This document shows, piece after piece, positions 38,624 to 50,000 of a DNA stretch of 64,000 nt. Under the pieces are notes generated by a model that had not been told where the DNA came from, ran no database searches, and was given only the letters and a program-made list of their open reading frames with translations. Positions within the stretch are counted from its first letter, which is position 1. Each line of letters starts with the position of its first letter. The DNA is from Lycorma delicatula (lineage: Eukaryota > Arthropoda > Insecta > Hemiptera > Fulgoridae): assembly GCF_047948215.1 (NCBI RefSeq), contig NC_134460.1, positions 121,967,324 through 122,031,323 of the forward strand, given 5' to 3'. The translations under genes and the position numbers were made by a program.

Positions 38624-39660
38624 GTACAATTGAAGTATTCTTAGAGTATCAATATATTTTTATTACTGATGAAATAATATATTAATAATGTTATTCACAT
38701 AAGATGCAGCAGACCTGGGTTATCACGTTGTTGTGGCTTTGTATATCATAATAATAAATTCTTAATTACATTTAAATTTCTGAAACATTTATATCTCTTA
38801 AGCCTATTTCTTGCATGCTACCTCTTGTAGTATCATAGTAATGTTTTCAGGCAAAAATAAGTTTAGAGTAATATTAAAAACTGTAACCTAATTGTCATGT
38901 TCAGTTACTGAATACCTGTTTCAAGCGTCTTCATATCTTTTATATGAATTTAAAAAAATAGTGTTGAACCATTAATCTAGTTTGATGCATCCATCACTTA
39001 ATGTATATTATTTTATATTGAGTTGAATTTAACATTAGAATAAGATATAAAACTAATTATTCTGACACTACATGGCAGTTCCTTCTGAACCTTAATGCTG
39101 ATTGGTTATTTTGTTAGTTACTTAAAGGTACATTACATCACCTAAATAAGTAAAATTCTTTGTACATCTATTTTAATTTCTTGCATTTTGTAACTGAGGT
39201 ATAATAAAATTTTCACCTAAAATTAAAAATGGAGAAGAAATTTAAGTAACAGGACACAGTATCTTTGTAAAGAATGCCTATTTGCTGGTTAGCAATGTAA
39301 ACAATGGTTAAAATATGAATAAAAATTGTTTAAATGCCATAATTGTGTAATTTTTTGCATTTAGTAATTTCAAGTTTTCTGGAATTAATCTTAGTTTTTG
39401 TAGAAGTTTTAAGGTACAACATGTTTAATTGTAGTTTTATATTTATTGTTAGAGGGTTTTTCTTCTTTTATCACTTAAATTTTCATTGTTTATTGTAAGT
39501 ATGTTGCATCCTGTCTTTTTCTGTCTATTTTTTTATTGCTAGTATTTTCGTTTGTCTAATTTGGTAGAGTATCAAAGTATGCAGTTGGAATATTTTATAA
39601 CATGAAGATTGTTTTTTAATTTAAATTGTCAAAATAGATTAATAACATTTTATTGTGTTC
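38624..39660. other. Duplicated AT-rich DNA (B2)
   Basis: No gene recognised; practically identical to 24012-25049. Confidence 0.6.
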
Positions 39661-42534
39661 TATTGATTCGGGAAAATCAATCTCAGATTCGTTAGGGAAT
39701 GACCATTATTATGATGGCTAGATGTGAACAAGTTGCAATCTGAATAAGTACCCCTTATCTATGGCAGAGTCAGATAGTGTCTAAGGAAGAAGAATACTCC
39801 TGTAAGTACATCCCAACTCTGTAGGGGAAGACACCAACCTTGTGACGGTTCCGGTTGCCACACAACCCCTCTTGTTCGTAGCCCTAATACCTGTAAGTAC
39901 AGCACAAAACTGGTAATAGTACTTAGCCACTGTAGTTTTCTGCATTTAAACCAGTCAGTATATCCCTACGATATAGTAGGCCACAGCCTTTGACAAGCAG
40001 ATGGTGATAATCATTCTTGGTAGGTAAATGCAAGGAAGCCATACGAAGGAATGATTCCAATAATGGGTACAACTCTTTCAATCATTGTTGAAGTGCTAAC
40101 TAATTGATGAATGGTTTGGCTTAAATAAAGAAGAAATGGTTTGGCTTGAAGAAAGAATATTTTTGGCTTAATGTATTAAACAACTAAAAGCAATGGAAAA
40201 CTACAGTATATTTTCTGATTAAAGAGTTTTCCTAATTCCTTTTCTTTTTTAAAAATAATTTTCTCTTTAATAAAATATCTTAGATATAAATAAATGTTTG
40301 GGTGGTGGTCAGTTGGATTTCTGAATGGTGACTGGCCAAAAGGATGCCATCACGAAGTAAAATATAGTTCATTAAAAACTTAAAAAAAAGGCTAAGCTAG
40401 AAAATCTCTTATAAGACATGTATAAGTTCAAGTTATATAGGTATAACAGGAATTAGTGAATTAAACAGGAGAGATAAACCAGGGAAACTTTTTCATCAGG
40501 GAACTGATGAATTGTAGAGTAATATTTTCAGAAGTTTATAAACACAAATGCTGGAGAATGTAAATATGTTTAATATAAATGTAGGCCAAATTATTTCATT
40601 ATATGAAAAAATGTGATTTTTACAAGCAGGATGATAGAATTGTTTTGATCAGAGTCAATTTTAAACCAAGCCTACCACAATAATGAAGGTATATGTATGT
40701 ATCAACCTCTCAGAAGCCTATTAATCAAAGATGACTAATAGTAATGCACTATATAAATGGTGATCACAATTTAATAGTACTAAGAAAATTGAATGAATTT
40801 TAAAAGATAAGAGTGAAGGAAAATAGTTGAGATTGTGGACTAGGTTAGAGGAATGAAAGAGTAATTAAATCAGACATTTGCATTTAATGTAAACTAGTGA
40901 TTTTAAAAACCATTTTTTAATATTGTAAAAGAAGATATAATAAAGGGGGATAAAGGGAGTTAAAAAGAATAATTATGAATTAAAATTTTGAAATCCATGA
41001 TGAAAAAACAACTGTAAGAGGAATGTACAGATAGATCTACTGAATGTACAGACAGATAGTATGCATAGGGGAGCAATAATCAGATTACATTTTGGAAAAG
41101 AAAAAAAATCACTGATGATGTTAGGAGGAAACTATTTTAAGATCAGTATTTGATGGACAAATAATAATATGGCAGTACAGAAAAATTATGTATCATCCAA
41201 ATTATTATTTTTTTTTTTTTAAGAAAACGGGGCATGAATAAATTAGGTAGATTAGTTAGTATATCGAGTTTATAAAGTAAGATAAGTATCTGCAGATTTT
41301 TAAAATCTGTATTTGTTTTGATACCAAGAAATAAGTGTGAGATCTATATTACTATCAGTCTGCTATGTCATATATAATGAGTGCACTAGAAGAGTTTACA
41401 AGCAATAAAAGTGCAGTGGAAGTGGAATTAAACCCAAATGAATAGTACCTTCTACTCAAATGAAGACTAGTTTGGTTCCAAAATAATCATGGGTTCAAGA
41501 TAAAAATAAGCCTGCCTTCATAGTATTTGTAGATCTGGAGATGGTTAATAAAGTAGAATGAAACTAAATGTTTAAAATTTTAATGAAAATTTGACTTAAA
41601 TGTAGGGAAGGAACAAATTTAATTTGTTTAAGAATCAGATTTTAGTAATAAGAGTAGGAAATAGAGAAAGTCATGCTATAACTCAGGATGGAGCAAACAA
41701 ATGATATAGTAGGCCTCCTTTGCTTTTCAGTTTAAATTAAAAAGAAGCAATATTTGAATTGAAGGAAAAGTTTGTTAGAGAACAAATAGAGAACCTATCC
41801 AAGGAGAAGAAAGTAAAAATGATGAGATGCTGCTGATATTATTTTGGCAGAAATGAACAAATGAGTTAGAAGAAATATTAAATTTAAAGGATTTATTAAT
41901 GAGGAAAATTCAGTTTGAAAATGAATTACATTAAAAAAAGTTAATAAAATTTGATAGAAAGGTTAAACAAGGTCGATCCCCATATTAACAATTAAGTATT
42001 GATGTGGGGAATTATCCCCACATCAATACTTTGGTGTAATATTATTAAATACACCAAAAATTAACAGTGTTTTGTTCTTTAAATCTTTAAGTTAGAAAGT
42101 ATGTATAGAACAAAAGCAGAGCTTCATAGACTTTTCATTCAGAAAATAACTATGATATGGATCTAGGAATTAGAAATTTATCCCTAAAAATACTTGTGAA
42201 GTTGTAGAACATTTATTGTAACAAATGTTGGACAATAATAAAAAAAGGAACAAATTAAATTTGCAGAAAGCTGAATGACGTTCTTTGAAATTTTATGTAA
42301 CTGGAGGATGATGAAAATTAGGTAATGATAAGTGCAAAATAAATAAGTTCCAAGAGAAATGAGGGGGGAGAGAAATTTGTGGCAGAACCTAATTAAGAGA
42401 TGAACCAAGTTCATATGTTGGCTACATATTAAAAAAAACAAGATTAATTAATTGTATGTATAGTTGGTAAACGTTGAAGAGGTTAAAAAAAACACAGAAC
42501 AGAAAAAATGGAGAATAGCATTGAACCAATATAA
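39661..42534 (+). pseudogene. Highly decayed RTE-like LINE, second lineage (unit B2)
   Basis: Duplicate of 25050-27911. It is essentially identical up to about 41972, after which substitutions and indels appear, such as an insertion in the second small hairpin and a rearranged LTQN region near 42.48 kb. Confidence 0.7.
41994..42031. repeat. Perfect 17-bp hairpin (unit B2)
   Basis: AAGTATTGATGTGGGGA, loop ATTA, TCCCCACATCAATACTT. One base differs from the unit A version, where the stem has a mismatch. Confidence 0.85.
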
Positions 42535-42670
42535 CTAAAAAAGAGAAAATTAAATTCAATGGACTGAAGGACAGTGGGGAGCCAAATAATAAGGTAAGAG
42601 AACATTATTATGATTTTTATCTTCCATATCCCTTACCTTTATCATGTATCTCTTATCTCAGTACATTCTT

Positions 42671-43015
42671 ATGTTCAGAGGTAATATACATACCAGAAGT
42701 CAGAATGGTTTTTTTTTCTGAATATAAAATTTGCAGTGATAGACAAAGTAAAGAATATCAAAACCATACGAACACAAGCTTGGGGAATTTATAAAGAAAA
42801 TTACATCTGAAAATATCAAACATAGAATTAGAAAGATATATTTAGAATATTTCTACAAACAAATGTGGTTATTAAAAAAAAACAGTCAGGAGTAGTAGAC
42901 CATCTATTCAGCATTGATAAATTAGATTGTAGAAGAATATACAGGTAAAAACACTTCAGAAAATCAGAGATTATGGTATATGCAACAGTTGATAAGAATG
43001 TAGGATGCAAAAGGA
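42671..43015. other. Unrecognised sequence between duplication and Tc1-like element
   Basis: No frame or repeat is supported. A 66-codon minus-strand frame at 42828-43028 crosses the Tc1-like boundary and is probably chance. Confidence 0.45.
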
Positions 43016-44073
43016 CAGTAGCATGCAAATTAATTCGAACACAGGGAGTTTTTGTTTATTTCTAAGTTTTGGCTATACTGCTTGAACACCACACCCATTC
43101 TTTAAATTGTCTGTTATGTGAGGTTATTGTTCTTTGTTGTTTGGCAATTTTCACATTATAAATAGTGGGTTTGTGAAAGTTTATTTAATTTTTTATTACA
43201 AAATCATATTTTTGTATTTTTTGTTCTGAGTCTTGAATATATATTAATGGACATAAATCCAAGAATGCATTCAAAAATTGTTTCTTTGACACAAGTAGTG
43301 TCAAGAGTGTGATGTTGGACTAGGAACAGTAAATATTGTTTTAAAACAATTTAATTAAACTGGTTCCTTTTCACCTCAAAGGACCGGCAAATCTGGCCGT
43401 AAAAAAAGCTACTCCAACACAGGATCATTTATTAGTGAGAAAAAGTTAACTTGATTCAAAATTGTCTGTTGTGGACTTAAATTGAGTATTAGTAGCCAGT
43501 GAAACAGGTTTATGCATGGCAATTGTTAAATTGCCAATTTCTTGCAGCTAGATTGATGATGCATTGACCAGTAGTAAAAAGCATCATTTAACACCAGCAA
43601 TGTGCAAATAAAGGCTGTGGGCAAAGAACATTTAATTGGACCAAAGGAGACTCAAAAAATGTTGTGTTTTCCGACAAGTTACATTTTTATGTTTAGGAGT
43701 AAAGGGCTCCATACATTAAAAAAGCATTAAATGAAAATATATTACTGGCTCATATCTAGCAACCAGTTAAACATCCCCACAAAAAAGTATTTTCGAGTTG
43801 TTTCACATTTGAAGGCCCAAGAAACTGCTCAAAAATGAATTATACCACAAAATTGGCCTCATTAAAGTAGTAATATTGGTATGGTTTCATGATTAAGAAA
43901 TAAAAAAAATGTTTAGTACACTTGTTGAATCGATGCCAAATCATGTACATGAAGTAAGAATAAAGGATACAATTACTACTAGATATTCACAAATTGTACA
44001 ATATGATTTTTTTCTCAATGAAGTTACTTTTTATTAAATAACATTTGTCCTTGGATTAATTTCCATGCTACTG
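43016..44073 (+). mobile_element. Tc1-like transposon, internally deleted, with terminal inverted repeats
   Basis: Ends match as inverted repeats: left CAGTAGCATGCAAATTAATT against CAGTAGCATGGAAATTAATC (right, reverse complement), 23 of 28 bases over the longer alignment. Between them lie plus-strand transposase pieces: TGSFSPQR and KATPTQDHLLVRK (DNA-binding region), LTPAMCK, and KNVVFSDKLHFYV with the first catalytic Asp at 43673-43675. Then KHPQKK, and after a deletion VWFHD and STLVESMPNHVHEV from the C-terminus. The segment with the second and third catalytic residues is missing. Several stops are present. The 1058-bp length is shorter than an intact Tc1-like element. Confidence 0.85.
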
Positions 44074-44094
44074 TATGTTAAGGCTAAGTGATCA

Positions 44095-44150
44095 ATACAG
44101 AATAGAAATGAATGGAGAACTGCATCAAATCAGTCAAGAAATTGATACTG
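44095..44150 (+). mobile_element. Tiny LINE 3'-end fragment
   Basis: Codons read QNRNEWRTASNQSRN and a stop, the conserved last residues of the RTE-like ORF (compare DRESWRAASNQSND). It sits just after the Tc1-like element. Confidence 0.6.
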
Positions 44151-44194
44151 TAAACATTAATTATTTATTACTATAAATAACATACTGGTATTGT

Positions 44195-44216
44195 GTGTAT
44201 ATATATATATATATAC
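44195..44216. repeat. (TA)n microsatellite
   Basis: A short GT then TA dinucleotide tract. Confidence 0.85.
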
Positions 44217-44450
44217 TCATCTTGATAGCACAACCATTTTGAAAACATTTTTAAAATTTTCTGCATAAAGATCATGACTTTTCCCCATAACTTTTTGTTT
44301 TGCTCTGCTGAAGTGAAGCAATATATGACATTGTTTCACAACAGAAAGCGTATATTAATTTGTTGTTTTACACTGTCTGCCTTTCTTGTGACAGTGATGT
44401 ATATGTAAACCACCTGAGAATCTAACAGCATTAATCAGAGTTGTTTTGTT

Positions 44451-44628
44451 TGAGAATAATGATGTCCATAATACACCCTGTTCATATAGTAAACACAGGT
44501 ACAAATTTTAGGGCTGTTATCATCTACACATTGCTGGGCTTGGTATGTGACAGTGTATTCAGATCAGTAAAGAAAACAACAGGAAGCTATTTCACGAATA
44601 ATTTTCCCTAATAGGCATGAGATTCTTG
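44451..44628 (+). repeat. Unnamed interspersed repeat, copy 1
   Basis: Shares ordered blocks with 49701-49890 and 56811-56925: GAATAATGATGTCCAT, GGCTTGGTATG.TGACAGTGTATTCAG, TCAGTAAAGAAA, GGAAGCTATTTCAC, and TTTCCCTAATAGGCATGAGATT. Family not recognised; no protein seen. Confidence 0.7.
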
Positions 44629-46040
44629 TTATTCTTGAAAATGGTTGTATAATTTCACTATTGACTTGTATCATGTTGTTTACAACCATTATGGTTATGA
44701 TATTTAATACTGATATAACATTTTTGTTGTCTTATTCTACCTTTTGTGATCAAAACTGTAACTATGAAATGCTTATGATCACTTAGCTTATCTTCATGAA
44801 AAACATTTTTTCCTTTTATCCTTTATTTCCTTTCATTGACAAATTTGGTCATCATTAGCTAATAGATCTAAAAATATGCAACCATTCATCCAAAAGAAAT
44901 TAAAATAATTTATGGGAACTGGTTTACTGTTCAATGGCAGCTGAATTTTATCCTTTTTTCTACTTAGGAATACTAAATTATTAAGCAATGAAGTTTAAAA
45001 TTTTATCCAGTGGATTTTGTAGATTCTTTGTGGCATTATTATGCCAATTTGGAAGTTCCCCATGATCCAGTTTTGTGAAAATATTAATAGCTATAATTAT
45101 GCATGCCATTCATGAAAAGAAAAAAATATGATCCAAAATTTTTATTTTGAAAACTAAATATTGTGCATAAAGGTTGTTTATCTCTAGACTTTGGTCTAAA
45201 AATGTTCACATACTAGAGTATTTTGTCATAACTGACAAATTATATCTTTGTAAGTAAGCACAAAAGCTTTGTAACAAAGAATTTTGTGTACTACATCAAT
45301 ACATTTAAATCTGTTATTTTTTTAAAGGAGGAAAATTATATAAATATACAGTGCAGATCCAAGAATTAAAACAAATAGTGAAAAAACTTTGAAAAAGTAA
45401 ACATATTTTTTTCTAACTACTGTAACTTATTTTGATGTTTGGAAGCTCTTTGTGAAAAAAAAAAATGTGAGGCATTGTTTATTACAATTTAAAATAATAT
45501 CAATTCTGTTTTATACATTGAGGGATGAAATGGCCTTTTTTCCCACCCTCATAAAAAACATGTTCACACGGTTAGTAAAACCATATCAACCCCTAGTCAT
45601 TCCTACATTTATAAGTATGTTTATTTATACTCAATAAGAAGAAACCCTCTTTTCATTTCAATATAGCCTATGTGTGCCACATCTTGTCAGAATTGACTGA
45701 CAAGTCAAGTCTCTTCTAAATAAAACAAACACACACATATACAAAATTAGAATGATATAGAAAGAGAGAGAAAGAAAGATTATTTGTAAAACAACATTGA
45801 ATGCATCATCTTTTAATAATGCTTTTAAGTGATTCTTTAAAGCACTTCTAATATCAGTAACATCAAAATAAGCATTAATATACATTTAAACTTAATATTT
45901 AGCTGAACTTCTGTGTTGGCTGTTTCAGGGATCCCTTTTCATTCCTCTTCGACAACTAATGTTTTTAATATGCAAGTGATTATTTATTCCAAAAATTTTT
46001 TATTCCTCATCCTATTTTTATATTTTTTACTTTCTTCTAT
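44629..46040. other. AT-rich intergenic DNA
   Basis: No gene recognised. Short frames at 45452-45637 (plus) and 45658-45885 (minus) lack support. Confidence 0.5.
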
Positions 46041-46064
46041 GTATATATATATATATATATATAT
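46041..46064. repeat. (TA)n microsatellite beside the foldback element
   Basis: A TA dinucleotide run just outside the left foldback arm. Confidence 0.9.
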
Positions 46065-46100
46065 TTAATGAAATTAATCAGTTTAAGATTCATATTATTC

Positions 46101-46924
46101 CTCTGTACTATTAAATTATTTTTTAAAATTCTATTAATATAAAACACCTAGTACAGAATATTGAGATAAGATACATCTTTCCTTAATTTTATCTTGAAAG
46201 TATTTTTGCAGGATTCTACATTGAATTATGTAATTAAAACGCATACAAAAAATTAAAAATACTAAAATAAACATTTACATGGTGTAATGTTTGTTACATG
46301 ACTGTAATATTATAATGAAAATTGGATATTAATTTGTTATATGATTGCTGCTATCTGTTGTAGTTTTTATTTGACTGTCTTCATATTTCTTGATCATTTT
46401 CCTAAATTTCATGAAAATTATAGAAATTAACAAAAATAATAAATTAGGTTTATCTATCTATTACGGCAGACCATCTAATAAACAATACACATATTTCTGA
46501 TACAGACACAAATTTAAAATATTAGAAATTAAATAAAGATGACAAAAAATTAAACATATTAAACAAAATTACATTATAAATATAAACAAAATTTCAGTTT
46601 GATAAACCATAAGACAGTGTTTGAGGAAGACAGTCTTATAAAAACTGCAACAGATTTTATAACAGCACTCATCAAATATATTGATCTGAAGTTTTAATTG
46701 GAATATTACAGTAATATAACAAACATTACACCATGTACATGTTTATTTGAGTATTTTTAATTTGTATTTTAATTAAATAATTCAATTAATGATTGAGAAT
46801 GCGGAATCTTGCAAAAGTATTTTCATGATAAAATTAAGGTAATTTTTACCTTATCTCAGTATTCTGTACTAGGTATTTTATTAATAGAATTTAAAAAAAG
46901 AAAAAAATATATATGTGTACAGAG
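46101..46924. mobile_element. Foldback element 1, long inverted repeats
   Basis: The left arm (about 46101-46390) pairs with the reverse complement of the right arm (about 46618-46924). Shared blocks in order are CTCTGTAC, AATTCTATTAATA, CACCTAGTACAGAATA, TTGAGATAAG, CCTTAATTTTATC, AAAGTATTTTTGCA, TAATTAAAA, AATTAAAAATACT, GGTGTAATGTTTGTTA, ACTGTAATATT, ATCTGTTGTAGTTTTTAT and GACTGTCTTC. Arms are roughly 290-310 bp and the spacer about 230 bp. No coding capacity is seen. Confidence 0.82.
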
Positions 46925-46944
46925 AGAGAGAGAGAGAGAGAGAG
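46920..46944. repeat. (AG)n microsatellite
   Basis: A pure AG run at the outer edge of the right foldback arm. Confidence 0.92.
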
Positions 46945-47074
46945 TTATACTGCACATTATATAAGGAAAAGCATGTCAATTAAGTAAAATTTTGGACGTG
47001 GGTTTTTGAAAGATCTTGACATTTCAGGCGACCCTCAAACTGAAAAATAGAATTTTAGAATTAAAAAATTGTAG

Positions 47075-47230
47075 GATGTATGTGGCTATATGGTTCTGTT
47101 TTTACTTGATTTCTCCAAGCTGGATGGACTGATTTGGATGAAATTTAGCACAATAATTTTTGTGCATGGGGAATTGATATCATTTAAATTTGGTCACAAT
47201 TGGCCTTGGGAAAGAGGGATTTGTCTCCTT
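47075..47230 (+). repeat. Possible interspersed repeat
   Basis: Contains GGACTGATTTGGATGAAATT and TTTGGTCACAATTGGCC, phrases typical of dispersed insect repeats. I see no second copy in this window. Confidence 0.3.
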
Positions 47231-48787
47231 ATATATTTTGTATGTGAAAATTTCACTCAGAAGGTATACATTTTTCACATAATTCAGTGCCGCCCTTAGG
47301 AAGTACTTAATAACACAAAACTTCATGGAATATACAGAAAATTTTTCTCATTTTGATTAAATGAATAAAACAGAAAAACCAGTTATAGAATTAAACGTAG
47401 TATGATATTTTTAGCTTTTCCAAATGTTCTTTATTGAATCTGTATAATTTAGTATAATTCAAGAGTATGATTATTTTTCTTTTGGGATTCAACTCTGTTT
47501 AAAAAAAATTTTATCAGGCTAAACCTATTTACGAATATTCCTTGGTCAGTATGTTTATTCCTTTAGTTAAGGTATTATCTATTTTAAATTAACTTCTACT
47601 TAAAAGTTTTCTGTATATTTTTTTGTAGGTTATGAGTCAATATTTTGTAGGTTTCACATACTTTTAAAAGTGCTAAATAAAAATGAAACACTTGCTACTA
47701 AGCCACTTCTAGTAAGTTTAGGTGAATACTAATAAGTTTCAGCTGATACACAAGGTTCTATATACTTGATCTGAAGATATCGAGCAACACAATAACCAGT
47801 AAAAAAAGCAAAATATTAGGGTTATTATCCTTCGTCACTGAATGAAATTGCCCAAAATACATAAACAAAGACACATAATTGAATCAGCCAATTAATTCAA
47901 GAATGTGACTTTGAATCCAGAAAAGAAGAATGGAACGAATGCTGGTTAGAGTGGGTGATGAAGCGTCAAGATATGCAAGAACCCCAGCATGCAAAAATTT
48001 GACCCTGTTAGCAGCATACTTTTTCTTATTCAGTATTGTGTATAATTATATAGCTGGGAAAGTAAGAATAAGATAAAACATATTAATATTATCTTAATAT
48101 GTAAAAATATAATCATTCAGCTAAATTTTTATAATAATAATACTTTTATTACAAGTATAATGTGATAGAAGTTATAATAAAAATTGTATGAGCAGTTTTA
48201 TTTACAAATGGGATGAAAAGATACATTAAATTTTCATATTTTTTGATTTAATATTTATAATAAAATTATTTTATTACATATTTATAATTAACTTATTCAG
48301 TTTTTAGGTATTGTAGATTTTAATTTCAAAAAGATTTTCTGAATAAAATTTCTAATAGTAAACTCTCAATTATTTGTGGTTGGACTATTCCATTTACAGA
48401 TTTTGATGTAATAATTTCTTCTAGAAAGTAGTTTGATTGATAAAATAAAATAAAGATTTATAAATCGTTATTTAAGGTTGATAAATAAAAAAAAAATATA
48501 TAATTAATGAAGTTATAACCCACGCACTACTTCTCCAACGTTGTGACCTGAAGAAGTCCATAATTATAAAGGCATAATGATTTACATGTAATATAATTAT
48601 TTACTTATTTCCTTACCTAAGATCGCTCTGAGTTGCATTTTCTTTTTAGTGTTGTATTACTGGTGGTCTTGCTGTTATGGTATAATTTTATTTAATTCTA
48701 TTTGTCTTTAACATTGGAAATGTCAAGAAAATTTAGATGATTTGAAAATTATTTTCCTTTGAAAGGCTATACTTACTATAGTATTAT
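47231..48787. other. AT-rich intergenic DNA
   Basis: No supported gene or repeat. Confidence 0.5.
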
Positions 48788-48835
48788 TTCTTTACCAATA
48801 TACCTTTGCATGAGCAAAGGTATATTGGTAAAGAA
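48788..48835. repeat. Perfect 22-bp hairpin with 4-base loop
   Basis: Arm TTCTTTACCAATATACCTTT (plus GC), loop ATGA, and its exact reverse complement. No mismatch in 22 pairs. No transposon context is visible. Confidence 0.95.
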
Positions 48836-49700
48836 GAGTAGAGGCATCCATATGCCTCAACTTAATAAATTTATTTTGTACAGAACAACTGAAATATAAT
48901 GCATTATAGATAGAAAAAACAATACTTACAAAACAATTTCTAATTTTTGCTACAAAATTCATTTTTTTAAATTTAACTTTTAAATGTCTGTTTATATATA
49001 CTTTCTTCGCGTCAAAAGTATGACCCACGTCATAAAAAATTTAATTTTGACACATACGACCTTTATAAAAAATGTAAGTATCAAGTAAAAGAAAACTTGA
49101 AAATGTTCATTAGGATCCAAAATTGGGATTAAAATTTTTTTTAAATTGTGTCTTTTTGTTTTTCAATCAGTAGAATCAGATAGTTAACACATTTATTTCA
49201 GAAATCATACGTGAAAGTAAATATGTATTGTTAATTCAGGTTTGATTGAAAAGAAAAAATATATCTTTGCAAATTAAAAAATGGGAATAAAAAAAAATAT
49301 TAAAAGAATCAACTATAAAATTACACTGAATTTAAAAGAATCATATATTTTACATCAACAACATTCTTCTTTTCCTAACTTTTTTTTTGTTTAAAATAAT
49401 GATAAACAATTGTGACAGAATATTAAGTCTTTATTTTTATTTGTAATATATACTTGTATAAATAGATGTTTTTCAGATAAACAAAGTTTCAAAGGGTTTA
49501 TACAGAGTGAATTAATTTAAAAAATTCAGTTTGACAAATAGTTACTATTCCCTACTGAATAGAAACTATAAAAATTTAATGAATTGTTTTTATTTTATAG
49601 AAAGTGGTATATTAATTCTGGCTTTACATTTTACATCCCAGTCTTTATTTTGGCTCTGATGCAAACAATCTGTATACAAGAGGCAAAAAACAGAGTTACT
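48836..49700. other. AT-rich intergenic DNA
   Basis: A 78-codon minus-strand frame (48792-49028) starts MGHTFDAKKVY but overlaps the hairpin and has no family match. I do not call it a gene. Confidence 0.45.
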
Positions 49701-49890
49701 TTCTCTGTGAATAATGATGTTAATATACAACCAGTCCTTTTGATGAAATGAGGGAAGATATCACTTATTGGGTTGAGTATCAGCTGAATTAAAGCAGGCT
49801 TGGCATGTTGATGAACAGTATATTAGGCTCAGTAGGAAAGAAATGGGAAACCATTTCATTCCTCAATTTCCCTTAGTAAGCTTGGTGTTG
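49701..49890 (+). repeat. Unnamed interspersed repeat, copy 2
   Basis: Matches copy 1 at 44.45 kb through GTGAATAATGATGT, GGCTTGGCATGTTGATGAAC, GGCTCAGTAGGAAAGAAA, GGGAAACCATTTCATTCCTC and TTTCCCTTAGTAAGC. Confidence 0.7.
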
Positions 49891-50000
49891 GATGTTTCTT
49901 ACTTGCATTTATGGCTGATTGTTTTGACAGTTAATACATAAAATAGTTATAATTTTTAACAAAGATTAAAAAAGGTAAATATATACATATACACAAGCTG

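Larger units (their letters stand above)
31475..42670. repeat. Segmental duplication unit B2
   Basis: An 11.2-kb copy of about 16874-28046 in the same orientation, displaced by about 14.6 kb. Offsets drift from 14618 to 14611 in the proximal part but stay at 14611-14612 between 37.4 and 41.97 kb, showing that this segment has almost no indels. Confidence 0.93.
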
